64,000 bases of DNA, taken from Streptomyces canus. Its GTDB lineage: Bacteria > Actinomycetota > Actinomycetes > Streptomycetales > Streptomycetaceae. Each line of letters begins with the position of its first letter. Position 1 is the stretch's first letter. The stretch is from assembly GCF_001514145.1 (NCBI RefSeq), contig NZ_KQ948666.1, positions 284,138-348,137 of the forward strand. The letters run 5' to 3'. The translations under genes and the position numbers were made by a program. Under the pieces are notes generated by a model that searched no databases, was not told where the DNA came from, and saw only the letters and a program-made list of their open reading frames with translations. Of the stretch, positions 7,643-16,066 are shown piece after piece.

Positions 7643-7973
7643 GGGTGATCAGCCTCCGTCGAGGTCGTCTGTGCTGGTGGGACCTGATACCGCAACCCTG
7701 CCCGCGACCCTCGGAACCGTCGATTACTTCCCGGGTAATGACGTTTGAGTGTGTACCCGTCAGATTTCGGCCAGGAGGGTGGGCGAATATGCCAGGAGAC
7801 TGGCCAAAAAGATGTGGTGACAGTGTTTCAGTAGTGAACATACTCGACTGACAGGTCCTTCACATCGAGCGAAGAGTCCGTCACGTACAGCACTGAGGAC
7901 CGCGACCGCACATGAACCGCACCGAAAGCGAGGCCCTGCCGCCAGGTGAACGGAGCAAGCGGGGGAGTGGATC
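7643..7973. other. 331-bp divergent intergenic region, locally A+T-richer
   Basis: Contains promoter sequence for the NTF2-like gene (minus) and for the gene at 7974 (plus). Visible elements are an ATTAC-N7-GTAAT inverted repeat at 7723-7739 and a promoter-like GTGACA...CATACT at 7817-7844. A 20-codon ORF at 7789-7851 has no support beyond being open. Nothing else is recognised. Confidence 0.5.
7817..7844 (+). promoter_or_regulatory. Candidate sigma-70-type promoter for the gene at 7974
   Basis: GTGACA (7817-7822) and CATACT (7839-7844) are spaced by 16 bp and resemble HrdB -35/-10 boxes. This predicts a leader of roughly 120 nt before the GTG at 7974. Confidence 0.35.
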
Positions 7974-8384
7974 GTGCACGACGAATTCCTGTGCCATGTC
8001 ACGGGGTACGGCATCTGCGACGGGCGGCGCATCGGCGTACCTCTCGGAACCTATCGCGCGCCCACCCTTGCCCTCGCTCTGTGGTGGTTACGTGACCGGG
8101 CCTCGTGGATCGCCGACCGATTAGATCCCCAGCCCGAGGCCGAGCACTTCCCGGCGGGCGCCCTCGCCCCCGTCGCCGGCACCGTGCTCGACGTGCCCGC
8201 CGTCATGCGGGCCTGGTGTGCCGACCTGTATCAACAGGATCTGGTCGCCGACGAGTTGGCGGCCGGCCGCCTGGTCCGGATCGCTGCCAGTGACGACACC
8301 ACCGAGTACGAACTGCTCGCCGAGTCCGTTGACGCGGCGAGAATGCACCGGATGGCCTCGGCGCTCTTCACGCCGGTCGCCTGA
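7974..8384 (+). CDS. Conserved hypothetical protein
   Basis: 136 residues, not recognised. It starts at GTG with GGGGGAG correctly placed before it. The sequence is globular, with a Trp-rich helix (TLALALWWLRDRASWIADRL), a Pro/Ala linker and a C-terminal part rich in acidic and alanine residues (DDTTEYELLAESVDAARMHR). No signal peptide or clear membrane segment. Codon use matches its neighbours, so it is probably a genuine protein. It precedes the FHA-ABC operon by 78 bp but has its own candidate promoter. Confidence 0.65.
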   Translation: MHDEFLCHVTGYGICDGRRIGVPLGTYRAPTLALALWWLRDRASWIADRLDPQPEAEHFPAGALAPVAGTVLDVPAVMRAWCADLYQQDLVADELAAGRLVRIAASDDTTEYELLAESVDAARMHRMASALFTPVA

Positions 8385-8450
8385 GCCCGGCCCACGCCTC
8401 TGTGTGTGATGCTCGATCTGCGCCGCCGGGCGACAAAGGTGGTGAATCGG

Positions 8451-8456
8451 TAGAAT
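8451..8456 (+). promoter_or_regulatory. Candidate -10 box (TAGAAT) giving a leaderless transcript
   Basis: TAGAAT ends six bases before the ATG at 8463, so transcription would start at or next to the start codon. No Shine-Dalgarno is visible upstream of this ATG, consistent with leaderless translation. No good -35 is seen. Confidence 0.35.
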
Positions 8457-8462
8457 TCTGGC

Positions 8463-10796
8463 ATGGCGGAGCGGCCGGTCGCACCGACGGCGCCCGAGCT
8501 CGTCCTGGAGACCGACACCGGCTCCACGGTGATGAGCCCGGGCCACGACTACCATGTCGGGCGCGACCCGCTGAGCGACATCGTCATCGACGATGCCCGG
8601 GTCTCCTGGCACCACGCGGTGCTGCGACCCGGGGCCGACCACTGGACCATCGAGGACGAGAACAGCACCAACGGCACCTACGCCGACGGCCGCCGCGTCC
8701 GCGAGTGGGACGTCGGCCCCGGCAGCGTGATCCACTTCGGCAGCCCCGCCGACGGCCCCTGCGCGGTCCTGCTGGGCCGCCTCGAGCCCGAGCGCCCTTC
8801 CGCGGTCTCGATGCCGGGTCTGACCGGCACCTTCCGGCGGCCCACTGCCGTACGCCCGCTGCCCACCCGCACGGTCCGTATCGGCCGCGCCGACGACAAC
8901 GACCTCGTCATCGACGACCTGGTCGTCTCCCGTCACCACGCCGAACTGCGCGCCCTGCCCGACGACAGCTACGAGATCGCCGACCTCGGCAGCCACAACG
9001 GCACCTATCTCAACGGCCGGCCGGTCACCGGCGCCGCCATCGGCCCCGGTGACATCGTCGGCATCGGCCACTCGGCGTTCTGCCTGGTCGGCGACACGCT
9101 CCAGGAGTACGTCGACACCGGCGAGGTCTCCCTCGACGTCCAGGACCTCACGGTCGCCGTCGACCGCGGCCGCAAGACCCTGCTCGACCACGTGTCCTTC
9201 CCGGTGGGGGAGAAGTGCCTGCTCGCGGTCGTCGGCCCGAGCGGCGCCGGAAAGTCCACCCTCCTGAACGCCCTCACCGGACAGCGCCCCGCCGACCACG
9301 GCACCGTCCTCTACGACGGCCGCGACCTCTACCGCGACTACGCCGAGTTGCGCCAGCGCATCGGCCTGGTCCCGCAGGACGACATCCTGCACGCCCAGCT
9401 CACCGTCCGCAGCGCCCTGTCCTACGCCGCCGAACTGCGCTTCCCGCAGGACACCGCCAAGGCCGAGCGCCGGGCCCGGGTCGACGAGGTCATCCGGGAA
9501 CTCGGTCTGGAGCAGCGCGCCGCCCAGCCCGTGCACAGCCTGTCCGGCGGTCAGCGCAAGCGGGTCAGCGTGGCCCTGGAGCTGCTGACCAAGCCCTCCC
9601 TGCTCTTCCTCGACGAACCGACCTCCGGCCTCGACCCCGGCATGGACCGCTCGGTGATGCACATGCTGCGCGGCCTCGCCGACGACGGCCGCACGGTCAT
9701 CGTCGTCACCCACAGCGTCCTGAGCCTGGACGTCTGCGACCGCCTCCTCGTCCTCGCGCCCGGCGGGAGGATCGCCTACTACGGCCCGCCCGAGGACGCC
9801 CTCGCCTACTTCGGCTTCGAGCAGTGGCCGGAGGCCTTCGAGGCCTTCGAACGGGACCAGGACCGGGACTGGTCCGGCGACTTCCGCACCTCGCCCTTCC
9901 GGCACCAGTACGTCACCGAGGCCACCGCACAGCCCCGGATGCCCCGCTCCGAGCCGGTCATCATCGCGCCCCCGCCGAGGCCCCGCAGCCGCGGCGCCCA
10001 GCTCGGCACCCTGATCCGCCGCTACAGCGCCGCTCTCGGCGCCGACCGCACCTTCCTCGTCATCATGATCGCCCTGCCGTTCGTCATGGGCGCCATGGCC
10101 CGGGCCCTCGCGGGCAGCCAACTCACCCGCGACACCGCGATGAACGCCCTGCTCATCCTGTGCGTCGGAGGCGTCCTCACCGGCGCCGCGAACGCCGTGC
10201 GCGAGCTGGTGAAGGAGCGGGTCATCTACCAGCGCGAACGAGCCGTCGGCCTGTCCAGATCGGCGTACCTGATGTCCAAGGTCGTCGTGCTGGGCACGAT
10301 CACCGTCGTGCAGGCGGTGGTCCTGACCCTGGTCGCCCTCCTCGGGGTCGACCTCAACGCGCCCGGTGGCGAAGGCGTGTTGATGCCGCCCCTTGCCGAG
10401 ATCACGATCGCTGTCGCCCTTCTGGCGTTCACGGCGATGATGCTCGGTCTGCTCGTGTCCGCGCTGGTGCGCAAGGAGGAGGTGACGATGCCGCTGCTCG
10501 TGCTGCTCGCCATCGTCCAGGTCGTCTTCTGCGGGGCCCTGCTGAAGCTCGACGGTGTGCCCGGCCTGGAACAGCTGTCCTGGCTGGTGCCCTCGCGCTG
10601 GGCGCTCGGAGCGATGGCCGGCACGATCGGTCTCGCCCGGATCGTGCCGGGCGACCTCACCGGCGATCCGTTGTTCAAGCACTCGGCGGGCGTGTGGCTG
10701 CTGAACATCGGCATGCTCGTCGTCCTCTCCGTGCTCTTCGGATACGTCGTCTCCCGGCTGCTGCGCCGCCACGAACCCGCCGTCATGCGGAAGTAG
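8463..10796 (+). CDS. ABC transporter (ATPase-permease fusion) with two FHA domains
   Basis: 777 residues. Two forkhead-associated domains come first: about residues 15-105 (GRDPLSDIVIDD, NSTNGTY) and 140-210 (RIGRADDNDLVIDD, SHNGTYLNG). Both keep the Arg/Ser/Asn residues that bind phosphothreonine. Then an ATPase domain (GPSGAGKST near 260, LSGGQRKR near 360, LFLDEPTSGLD near 380) and, from about 520, an ABCG-like ABC2 membrane domain with roughly six helices. The order FHA-NBD-TMD matches mycobacterial Rv1747. It is the first gene of an operon ending in a Ser/Thr kinase, suggesting FHA binding of kinase-phosphorylated sites to control export. Cargo unknown. Confidence 0.93.
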   Translation: MAERPVAPTAPELVLETDTGSTVMSPGHDYHVGRDPLSDIVIDDARVSWHHAVLRPGADHWTIEDENSTNGTYADGRRVREWDVGPGSVIHFGSPADGPCAVLLGRLEPERPSAVSMPGLTGTFRRPTAVRPLPTRTVRIGRADDNDLVIDDLVVSRHHAELRALPDDSYEIADLGSHNGTYLNGRPVTGAAIGPGDIVGIGHSAFCLVGDTLQEYVDTGEVSLDVQDLTVAVDRGRKTLLDHVSFPVGEKCLLAVVGPSGAGKSTLLNALTGQRPADHGTVLYDGRDLYRDYAELRQRIGLVPQDDILHAQLTVRSALSYAAELRFPQDTAKAERRARVDEVIRELGLEQRAAQPVHSLSGGQRKRVSVALELLTKPSLLFLDEPTSGLDPGMDRSVMHMLRGLADDGRTVIVVTHSVLSLDVCDRLLVLAPGGRIAYYGPPEDALAYFGFEQWPEAFEAFERDQDRDWSGDFRTSPFRHQYVTEATAQPRMPRSEPVIIAPPPRPRSRGAQLGTLIRRYSAALGADRTFLVIMIALPFVMGAMARALAGSQLTRDTAMNALLILCVGGVLTGAANAVRELVKERVIYQRERAVGLSRSAYLMSKVVVLGTITVVQAVVLTLVALLGVDLNAPGGEGVLMPPLAEITIAVALLAFTAMMLGLLVSALVRKEEVTMPLLVLLAIVQVVFCGALLKLDGVPGLEQLSWLVPSRWALGAMAGTIGLARIVPGDLTGDPLFKHSAGVWLLNIGMLVVLSVLFGYVVSRLLRRHEPAVMRK

Positions 10797-10803
10797 GCCG
10801 CCG

Positions 10804-11352
10804 ATGACGACTCCCGGCTTCCGGCCCACCCACGTCGTCCCCGGCCAGGGCATGCCCGCCTGGGACGCCCCCGACCCGGCCCGCCCCACCGTCCCCCTCG
10901 ACCCGCTCCTGCCCGTCCAGCTCATGGAGCGACGCGGCGACTGGGCGTACGTCCTGTGCGCCAACGGCTGGTCGGCCTGGGTCGACGGCCGCCATCTGGT
11001 CGCCGTACCGCAGGATCCTCCCGCCCCCGACAGCCCGCTCACCCGCGCCGCCGACCCGCGCCCCCTGCTGGCCCGCGCGGACGAGACCCTCGCCCGCTAC
11101 CGGGCCGCGGTCGAGGAGCTGGCCGGCGGCGGCCTCGACGGGGAGGCGTTCCGCGGCCGCACGCGGGGACTGCGGATCGGGGTGGTCGTCGACGGGGAGC
11201 ACATGTGGCTGTACGACGCCCAGCACGGACGCTGGGTGTACGCGGACGGGACCCGGCTGAACACCTACGCCACCGATGACGGGCCGCAAGCGGACGGGCC
11301 TCAAGCGGGCGGACATGCCCCCACCCAGGTCGTGACGCGCGATGGCCCGTGA
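10804..11352 (+). CDS. Small SH3-like protein of the FHA-ABC/kinase operon
   Basis: 182 residues, no named family recognised. The N-terminal half is Pro-rich and then shows an SH3-like pattern (PLLPVQLMERRGDWAYVLCANGW-type strands ending AWVDGRHLV). A helix (LARADETLARYRAAVEELAGG) links to a second beta-rich part (IGVVVDGEHMWLYDAQHGRW). No signal peptide. It starts 7 bp after the transporter and overlaps the kinase gene by 11 bp, so the three are translated together. A scaffold between transporter and kinase is a reasonable inference, not shown by sequence. Confidence 0.7.
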   Translation: MTTPGFRPTHVVPGQGMPAWDAPDPARPTVPLDPLLPVQLMERRGDWAYVLCANGWSAWVDGRHLVAVPQDPPAPDSPLTRAADPRPLLARADETLARYRAAVEELAGGGLDGEAFRGRTRGLRIGVVVDGEHMWLYDAQHGRWVYADGTRLNTYATDDGPQADGPQAGGHAPTQVVTRDGP

Positions 11353-12319
11353 GACCAGCCTCTTCTCCGGCAGCCCCTCCGAACTGGTCGGCAGACAGGT
11401 CGCGAGCTACCGCATCGAGCAGGAGATCGGCCGCGGGGGCATGGCCGTCGTCTACCGGGCCCGGGACCTGCGCCTGGACCGCACGGTGGCGCTGAAGCTG
11501 CTGGCCCCCGAACTGGCCCGCAACGACACCTTCCGCAACCGCTTCAGCCACGAGTCCCGGGTGGCCGCCGCGATCGACCACCCGCACATCGTCCCCGTCT
11601 TCGAGGCGGGCGAGACGGACGGCGTCCTGTACATCGCCATGCGGTACGTCGCCGGCAGCGACCTGCGTCATCTCCTGGACCGCCAGGGCCCGTTGCCCCT
11701 CCCGACCGCCTTGCGGATCGCCGCCCAGATCGCCTCCGCGCTCGACGCGGCCCACGAGCACGGGCTGGTCCACCGGGACGTGAAACCCGGCAACATCCTG
11801 GTCGCCCGCGGCACCGACAGCGACCACCCCGAGCACACCTACCTCACCGACTTCGGCCTCACGAAGAAGTCCCTGTCGCTGACCGGGTTCACGACGGTCG
11901 GCCAGTTCGTCGGCACCCTCGACTACGTGGCACCCGAGCAGATCTCGGGCCGCCCGGTCGACGGCCGCTGTGACGTCTACGGCTTCGCCTGCGTGGTCTA
12001 CGAGTCCCTCACGGGCCACCCGCCCTTCCGCCGAGACGACGACATGGCCCTGCTGTGGGCCCACCAGTACGACGCCCCGCCCGCCCTCTCCGAGGCCCGC
12101 CCCGGCCTCCCCGCACCACTCGACGCGGTCTTCGCCAAGGCCCTCGCCAAGACGCCCGACGACCGCCACGACTCCTGCCTGGCCTTCGTCGCGGCCCTCC
12201 GCTCGGCGGCGACGGGCACCCACCCGCCGACGGAGGTCGCCCTGCCGACCGTAAAACCACAGGACACCCGACCGAAGCCCCCACCCCACTGGGCGAAGCC
12301 GGTGGTCCGGGGGCGGTAG
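11342..12319 (+). CDS. Serine/threonine protein kinase (PknB-like, no membrane anchor)
   Basis: 325 residues, mostly kinase domain. Gly-rich loop GRGGMAVVYRA, ATP lysine K52 (VALKLL), catalytic loop HRD146VKPGN, D170FGL and a P+1 region GTLDYVAPEQ are all intact. An activation-loop TTVGQ could be autophosphorylated. Only a short Pro-rich tail follows; no transmembrane helix or extracellular sensor, so it is predicted cytosolic. It overlaps the SH3-like gene by 11 bp. Being the third gene of the FHA-ABC operon points to the transporter as a substrate or partner. Confidence 0.93.
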   Translation: MARETSLFSGSPSELVGRQVASYRIEQEIGRGGMAVVYRARDLRLDRTVALKLLAPELARNDTFRNRFSHESRVAAAIDHPHIVPVFEAGETDGVLYIAMRYVAGSDLRHLLDRQGPLPLPTALRIAAQIASALDAAHEHGLVHRDVKPGNILVARGTDSDHPEHTYLTDFGLTKKSLSLTGFTTVGQFVGTLDYVAPEQISGRPVDGRCDVYGFACVVYESLTGHPPFRRDDDMALLWAHQYDAPPALSEARPGLPAPLDAVFAKALAKTPDDRHDSCLAFVAALRSAATGTHPPTEVALPTVKPQDTRPKPPPHWAKPVVRGR

Positions 12320-12733
12320 TCAGCCCTGACCCAGCCCGTTCAACGGCAGCTTCCGCGCCAGCACCCTGCGGTGGCTGATCCGCCACCGCGCCCCGACGCG
12401 GATCACGGTGTCCTCGTACGTGACCGAGCCGCACGCGCCGTCCGCCATGACGCCGAGACCCTTGGAACGGGCGTGGACCCGGTCGTCGCCGATCTCCTCG
12501 ACGAACACGTTGGTGACGTGGTGCGCCACGGGATTTCCGGCACCCAGAGCCAGGGCCGCAGCCTTGACCGCGACGAGCCCGATGAGTTCACCCTGGCCGT
12601 AGTCGGACACGTCGTAGACGACATCCGCGGTGAAGACCTCGTCCAGCCTGTCCAGCGCCCCGGCGTCCACCAGGTGTCCGTGCAGCGCGATCAACTCGGT
12701 TACGGCAAGGCGGTCTTCGAGAGCCAACGTCAT
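12320..12733 (-). CDS. SnoaL-like / NTF2-fold protein
   Basis: 137 residues. An NTF2-like domain of the SnoaL_4 type: MTLALEDRLAVTELIALHGHLVDAG-like first helix, the FTADVVYDVSDYG turn, HHVTNVFVEEIGDDRVHARS strands and a conserved ending DTVIRVGARWRISHRRVL. Family members include ring-hydroxylating dioxygenase small subunits and isomerases; the function here is unassigned. ATG at 12733 is selected by AGGGG upstream. Its stop abuts the kinase stop (12319/12320). The streptophobe gene lies 44 bp upstream in the same direction, so the two may be cotranscribed. Confidence 0.8.
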   Translation of the reverse strand: MTLALEDRLAVTELIALHGHLVDAGALDRLDEVFTADVVYDVSDYGQGELIGLVAVKAAALALGAGNPVAHHVTNVFVEEIGDDRVHARSKGLGVMADGACGSVTYEDTVIRVGARWRISHRRVLARKLPLNGLGQG

Positions 12734-12777
12734 GCGGAGCCCCTTCCTCGGCTGAGCGCACCCTGCCACGCCCCGTG

Positions 12778-14055
12778 TCACAGGTCAGCCGGTTTGATCT
12801 CTCCTTTGCGCCGCACCGACCGTGCCGGCAGTGCGCCGAGGAAACCGGTGACCAGACCCCACAGGGCGCCGAGGCCGACCGCCGGCCAGAGCTCCGGTTC
12901 GAGGAACAGCTTTCCGCCCAGGCCGCCCCCGAGGTCGCCGATGCCGAGCACCGAGAGTCCGTACTGGGCGGAGATCCGGCCCACGAGGCAGATCATGAGA
13001 ACCGTCAGGGCCAGGGCGACCGCCATGTGCACCGCGTGTCGCCAGGCGCGGACCCGGGCGGGTGAGCGGGCCGCCATCAGGAACGCCACGGCCAGCAGCA
13101 GGACCGCGTCGACGACGACCAGCCACCAGACCCGGCCGTCGTGCTCGGCGAGTGTCCGCAGATCGAGCGTGGTGGTGTCCTTGGAGCGCAGCACCTCGTC
13201 CAGGACGTGCGGCATGGGCAGTCCGAAGGGCCCTTCCACCCGGCCGTTCCAGGTGGCGCCGAGCCCGATGGTCAGGGTGAGCCAGACCAGGTTCGGCATG
13301 CCCAGCAGGATCACCGCGAGCGTCTCGCGCGCATGACCGCGTGTCACGGCGACGACCAGGGCGATGAGGGTGCCGAGGACGACGTAGGCGAGCAGCAGGA
13401 CGACCATGGCGTGCGCGGCCGGCCGTACCGACTCCTGGAACGGCAGCAGCCGACCGGGCAGCGGAGCCCTGGCCGACACCAGCAGGGTCAGCACCAGTAC
13501 GCCGGCCATCCACAGGAGGCCGAACAGAAGGGTCTGCGGCACGTCCGTGGTGAAACCGACCTCGGGCGAGACACCGAAGATGTCTCCCAGGTCGCTCAGC
13601 GTGTCGTCGCCGAGGGAGAGCTTGAACGTCTGGCGGGCCGCGTAGGCCAGGGCGAGGAGCGCCGGCAGCCACAGGACGGCGATCCGGGCGGCCCATCCGG
13701 CGAGCTCCCGACCGCCCGCGACCGCCCGGTGCCGCAGCGGACGCAGAAAGCCCGCACCGAGCACCAGCGCACCGGTCAGGGTGACGGAGAGAGGGATAAC
13801 GGTGAGCCCGGCCTCGGTGTCGGCGAGCCCTCCCGCGCTTCCCGACAGCTTGATCGTGCCGCCGACGGCGGTGACGACGGTCGCCGCCACGACCCGGGGG
13901 AACGCGTGGTCGGGAAGATCGGACGCACCCGCCGCCCACAGCCCCAGTGCGGCCACCACCCCCATGGCGCCCAGCGCGACCAGGACCGCGGCCACGGCCT
14001 GCGCCCAGCCGTGGCGAGCGACGACTGCCTGGTCAAAGGGGGGGTGTGGGCTCAC
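12778..14055 (-). CDS. Streptophobe family integral membrane protein
   Basis: 425 residues with about ten hydrophobic segments. The first follows a short cytosolic head (W-A-Q-A-V-A-A-V-L-V-A-L-G-A-M-G). The conserved ATVVTAVGGTIKLSGSAGG segment and the 'DTLSDLGDIFGVSPEVGFTT' loop resemble the Streptomyces-specific 'streptophobe' proteins, whose function is unknown. No transport motif or catalytic site is evident. It is divergent from the DUF6777 gene at 14230. Confidence 0.8.
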   Translation of the reverse strand: MSPHPPFDQAVVARHGWAQAVAAVLVALGAMGVVAALGLWAAGASDLPDHAFPRVVAATVVTAVGGTIKLSGSAGGLADTEAGLTVIPLSVTLTGALVLGAGFLRPLRHRAVAGGRELAGWAARIAVLWLPALLALAYAARQTFKLSLGDDTLSDLGDIFGVSPEVGFTTDVPQTLLFGLLWMAGVLVLTLLVSARAPLPGRLLPFQESVRPAAHAMVVLLLAYVVLGTLIALVVAVTRGHARETLAVILLGMPNLVWLTLTIGLGATWNGRVEGPFGLPMPHVLDEVLRSKDTTTLDLRTLAEHDGRVWWLVVVDAVLLLAVAFLMAARSPARVRAWRHAVHMAVALALTVLMICLVGRISAQYGLSVLGIGDLGGGLGGKLFLEPELWPAVGLGALWGLVTGFLGALPARSVRRKGEIKPADL

Positions 14056-14229
14056 CCTGCCACGCTATGCAGCCCCGGCACGGCGCGCCCGCCGGGAGGT
14101 CCGTCCGCGTCCGCTTGCGGACGGCACAGGGCCGGAGCAGAGAATAGGTACGGAACGTAAAAATGCGGCTGAACCGGGGCAAGCGCATCGCGCGCCGCAG
14201 GAATCCCGAGTCGGGAAGAAGAAGAGCTC

Positions 14230-15453
14230 GTGAGCGTCGAACCTCCGTCGTCAGGCCGTCCCACGGGGCCGCCCTCCGGCCCGCTCTCGGGCCCTTCGCA
14301 GCCGCCTTCGGGCCCGCCCTCGCAGCCCCCGGACAGCAGCGGCGGGGCATCCGCGCCCGAACCCCGCCGCCCCTGGTGGAGGTCGGCGCCCCGGGTCGCG
14401 CTGATCGCCGCCGCGGTGGTCGCCGCCGTCGCCCTCGCGGTCGTCCTCACCCGCCCGGACGGCGCCTCCACCTCGGCCGGCGGCGACGGCGAGGTCTTCC
14501 TCCAGGCCGCCGCCAAGACGGGCCCCGACCCCTTCACCGAGTCGACCGCGAAGGACAGCTCGGCCCCGCCCGTCTCCGCCTCCCCGACGGACACCTCCGA
14601 GCCCGCGAACGCCGTACGAGGCGTCGACGGCGGCGCCCCTGGTCTCTACGGCGGCACCCGCAACGTCTCCAGCTGCGACGTCGAGAAGCAGGTCAAGGCC
14701 CTCCAGGCGGATCCCTCGAAGAACAGGGCGTTCGCCTCGGTCGCCGGCGTCCAGCCGACCGGGGTCCCGGCCTACCTGCGCTCGCTCACACCCGTCCAGC
14801 TGCGCATGGACACCCGCGTCACCAACCACGGCTACCGCGACGGCGCCGCCACCAGCTACCAGGCCGTCCTCCAGGCCGGCACCGCCGTCCTCGTCGACTC
14901 CCACGGCGTGCCCCGCACACGCTGCGCCTGCGGCAACCCGCTGACACCGCCGGTCGCCCAGCAGACCACGCCGAAGCACACCGGCGACACCTGGTCGTCG
15001 TTCCGCCCCTCGAACGTGGTCGTGGTCGCGCCCTCCACGACGGTCATCAACATCTTCGTGATCTACGACCCCGTCCATCACGACTGGATCGCCCGGCACC
15101 GCGGCGACACCGGAGGCAAGGACCACAAGACCCACCCGCCGGCCAGGCCCTCGCCGTCGGTGAGCGCGTCCACGCTGCCCCCGCCGACCTCTCCGTCGCC
15201 CTGCGTCTCCACGTCCAAGGGAGCCACCGGCACCCCCTCCGGATCGGCGAGTCCCTGCCCGCCGACCTCGACCGCCCCGTCCTCACCGGCCCCGAAGACA
15301 CCGTCGACGAAGCCGCCCACCAGTGAATCCTCGGGTGACGAGACCGTCACGCCCGACTCCTCGGCACCGCAGTCGCCCCACGCCTCCGACACGACGCCCG
15401 GCACCACACAGTCGGCGTCCCTGGCCGGCGATCCGGTGTCCTGGGTGGTGTGA
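14230..15453 (+). CDS. DUF6777 membrane-anchored protein
   Basis: 407 residues. A Pro/Ser/Gly-rich cytosolic head (SGPLSGPSQPPSGPPSQPP, low complexity) is followed by one transmembrane helix at about 58-76 (VALIAAAVVAAVALAVVL). The extracytoplasmic domain (GGTRNVSSCDVEKQVKALQA ... HDWIARHRG) matches DUF6777. The C-terminal ~110 residues are a Ser/Thr/Pro-rich tail ending near the wall. Four Cys (two in CACGN) may form disulfides. GTG start with AGAAGAAGAG upstream. Function unknown; the layout suggests a surface protein. Confidence 0.78.
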   Translation: MSVEPPSSGRPTGPPSGPLSGPSQPPSGPPSQPPDSSGGASAPEPRRPWWRSAPRVALIAAAVVAAVALAVVLTRPDGASTSAGGDGEVFLQAAAKTGPDPFTESTAKDSSAPPVSASPTDTSEPANAVRGVDGGAPGLYGGTRNVSSCDVEKQVKALQADPSKNRAFASVAGVQPTGVPAYLRSLTPVQLRMDTRVTNHGYRDGAATSYQAVLQAGTAVLVDSHGVPRTRCACGNPLTPPVAQQTTPKHTGDTWSSFRPSNVVVVAPSTTVINIFVIYDPVHHDWIARHRGDTGGKDHKTHPPARPSPSVSASTLPPPTSPSPCVSTSKGATGTPSGSASPCPPTSTAPSSPAPKTPSTKPPTSESSGDETVTPDSSAPQSPHASDTTPGTTQSASLAGDPVSWVV

Positions 15454-15464
15454 CGCGTCACCTG

Positions 15465-15489
15465 GACTGCGCCGCGCGGCTCGGGGTAC
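15465..15489 (+). promoter_or_regulatory. Candidate SigB-class promoter for the anti-sigma/ATPase gene
   Basis: GACT-N15-GGGTAC fits the GNNT-N14-16-GGGTA(C/T) consensus of Streptomyces SigB/SigH-type sigma factors. The -10 (15484-15489) lies 51 bp before the ATG at 15541. The nearby sigma gene carries the same element, which supports autoregulation. Confidence 0.5.
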
Positions 15490-15540
15490 GAGCACTGATG
15501 CAGCAGCGTCCGGCCAGTCCGGCTTCCGAGAGAGAAACGC

Positions 15541-15999
15541 ATGATCGAGCACCTGGACGGGGCAGTGATACCGACTGGTTTCGACGTGCCCGTGGAACCC
15601 CTGAGGCAGGCGGCGCACTACACCGGGGAGCCGGGAAGCATCGCCGAGGCGCGGTCGTTCGCCGCGGACTTCCTCAGCAGGCTCAGAACCGAGTGGTGTG
15701 CCGCCATCGGTGACCGCACCGAGGAGGAGGTGCTCCTCGTGGTGAGCGAACTCGTCACCAACGCCGACCGGCACAGCAACGGGCCGTACATCCTTGAGCT
15801 GGAGGGCACCGACGCCGCGGTCGTCGTCACGGTCTACGACAGCAGCGCCACCTTGCCCCGCAGGTTCCCGCGGGATCCTGAGCGCGTGGGCCGGCACGGG
15901 CTGGAGATCGTGCACGTCCTGGCGCACGAGGTCGCCGCGGAACGCGTACCCGTGGGCAAGCGGGTGAGGGCCGTACTGGGCTTCGGCGCCAGGGAATGA
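15541..15999 (+). CDS. ATP-binding anti-sigma-type regulator (SpoIIAB/RsbW-like HATPase)
   Basis: 152 residues, one GHKL ATPase domain after about 30 residues. The N-box EEEVLLVVSELVTNADRHS is clear. The later G-boxes are present but weak (DSSATLPRR; GRHGLEIVHVLA). This domain type either kinases anti-anti-sigma factors or holds sigma factors of the SigB/F family. It converges with such a sigma gene 67 bp away and has its own candidate SigB-class promoter, so it may be that sigma factor's antagonist. Many Streptomyces paralogues are orphans, so the pairing is inference. Confidence 0.8.
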   Translation: MIEHLDGAVIPTGFDVPVEPLRQAAHYTGEPGSIAEARSFAADFLSRLRTEWCAAIGDRTEEEVLLVVSELVTNADRHSNGPYILELEGTDAAVVVTVYDSSATLPRRFPRDPERVGRHGLEIVHVLAHEVAAERVPVGKRVRAVLGFGARE

Positions 16000-16016
16000 G
16001 CCCGCCCGGTCGTGCA

Positions 16017-16045
16017 GCGGGTGCCGTCCCGGGGACGGCACCCGC
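16017..16045. terminator. Strong bidirectional terminator
   Basis: GCGGGTGCCGTCC (16017-16029) and GGACGGCACCCGC (16033-16045) form a perfect 13-bp stem with a 3-base loop, in the 67-bp gap between convergent anti-sigma and sigma genes. CGCTTTCG follows on the plus strand. Confidence 0.85.
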
Positions 16046-16066
16046 CGCTTTCGCTGTCCGTGTGCC

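Noticed and set aside
7723..7739. ATTAC-N7-GTAAT inverted repeat
   Set aside because: Only 5-bp arms in a divergent region; too weak to call as an operator alone.
7753..7758. GGGTAC on the minus strand upstream of the NTF2-like gene as a SigB-class -10
   Set aside because: No GNNT at 14-16 bp spacing (checked 14, 15 and 16), unlike the three accepted sites.
7789..7851. 20-codon ORF upstream of the gene at 7974
   Set aside because: Has a possible purine-rich start context but no homology, and overlaps a candidate promoter; not enough to call.
8121..11042. 973-codon open frame on the minus strand opposite the FHA-ABC operon
   Set aside because: Rich in Gly/Asp/Arg/His with no domain, antisense to a well-supported gene; a G+C-driven shadow frame.
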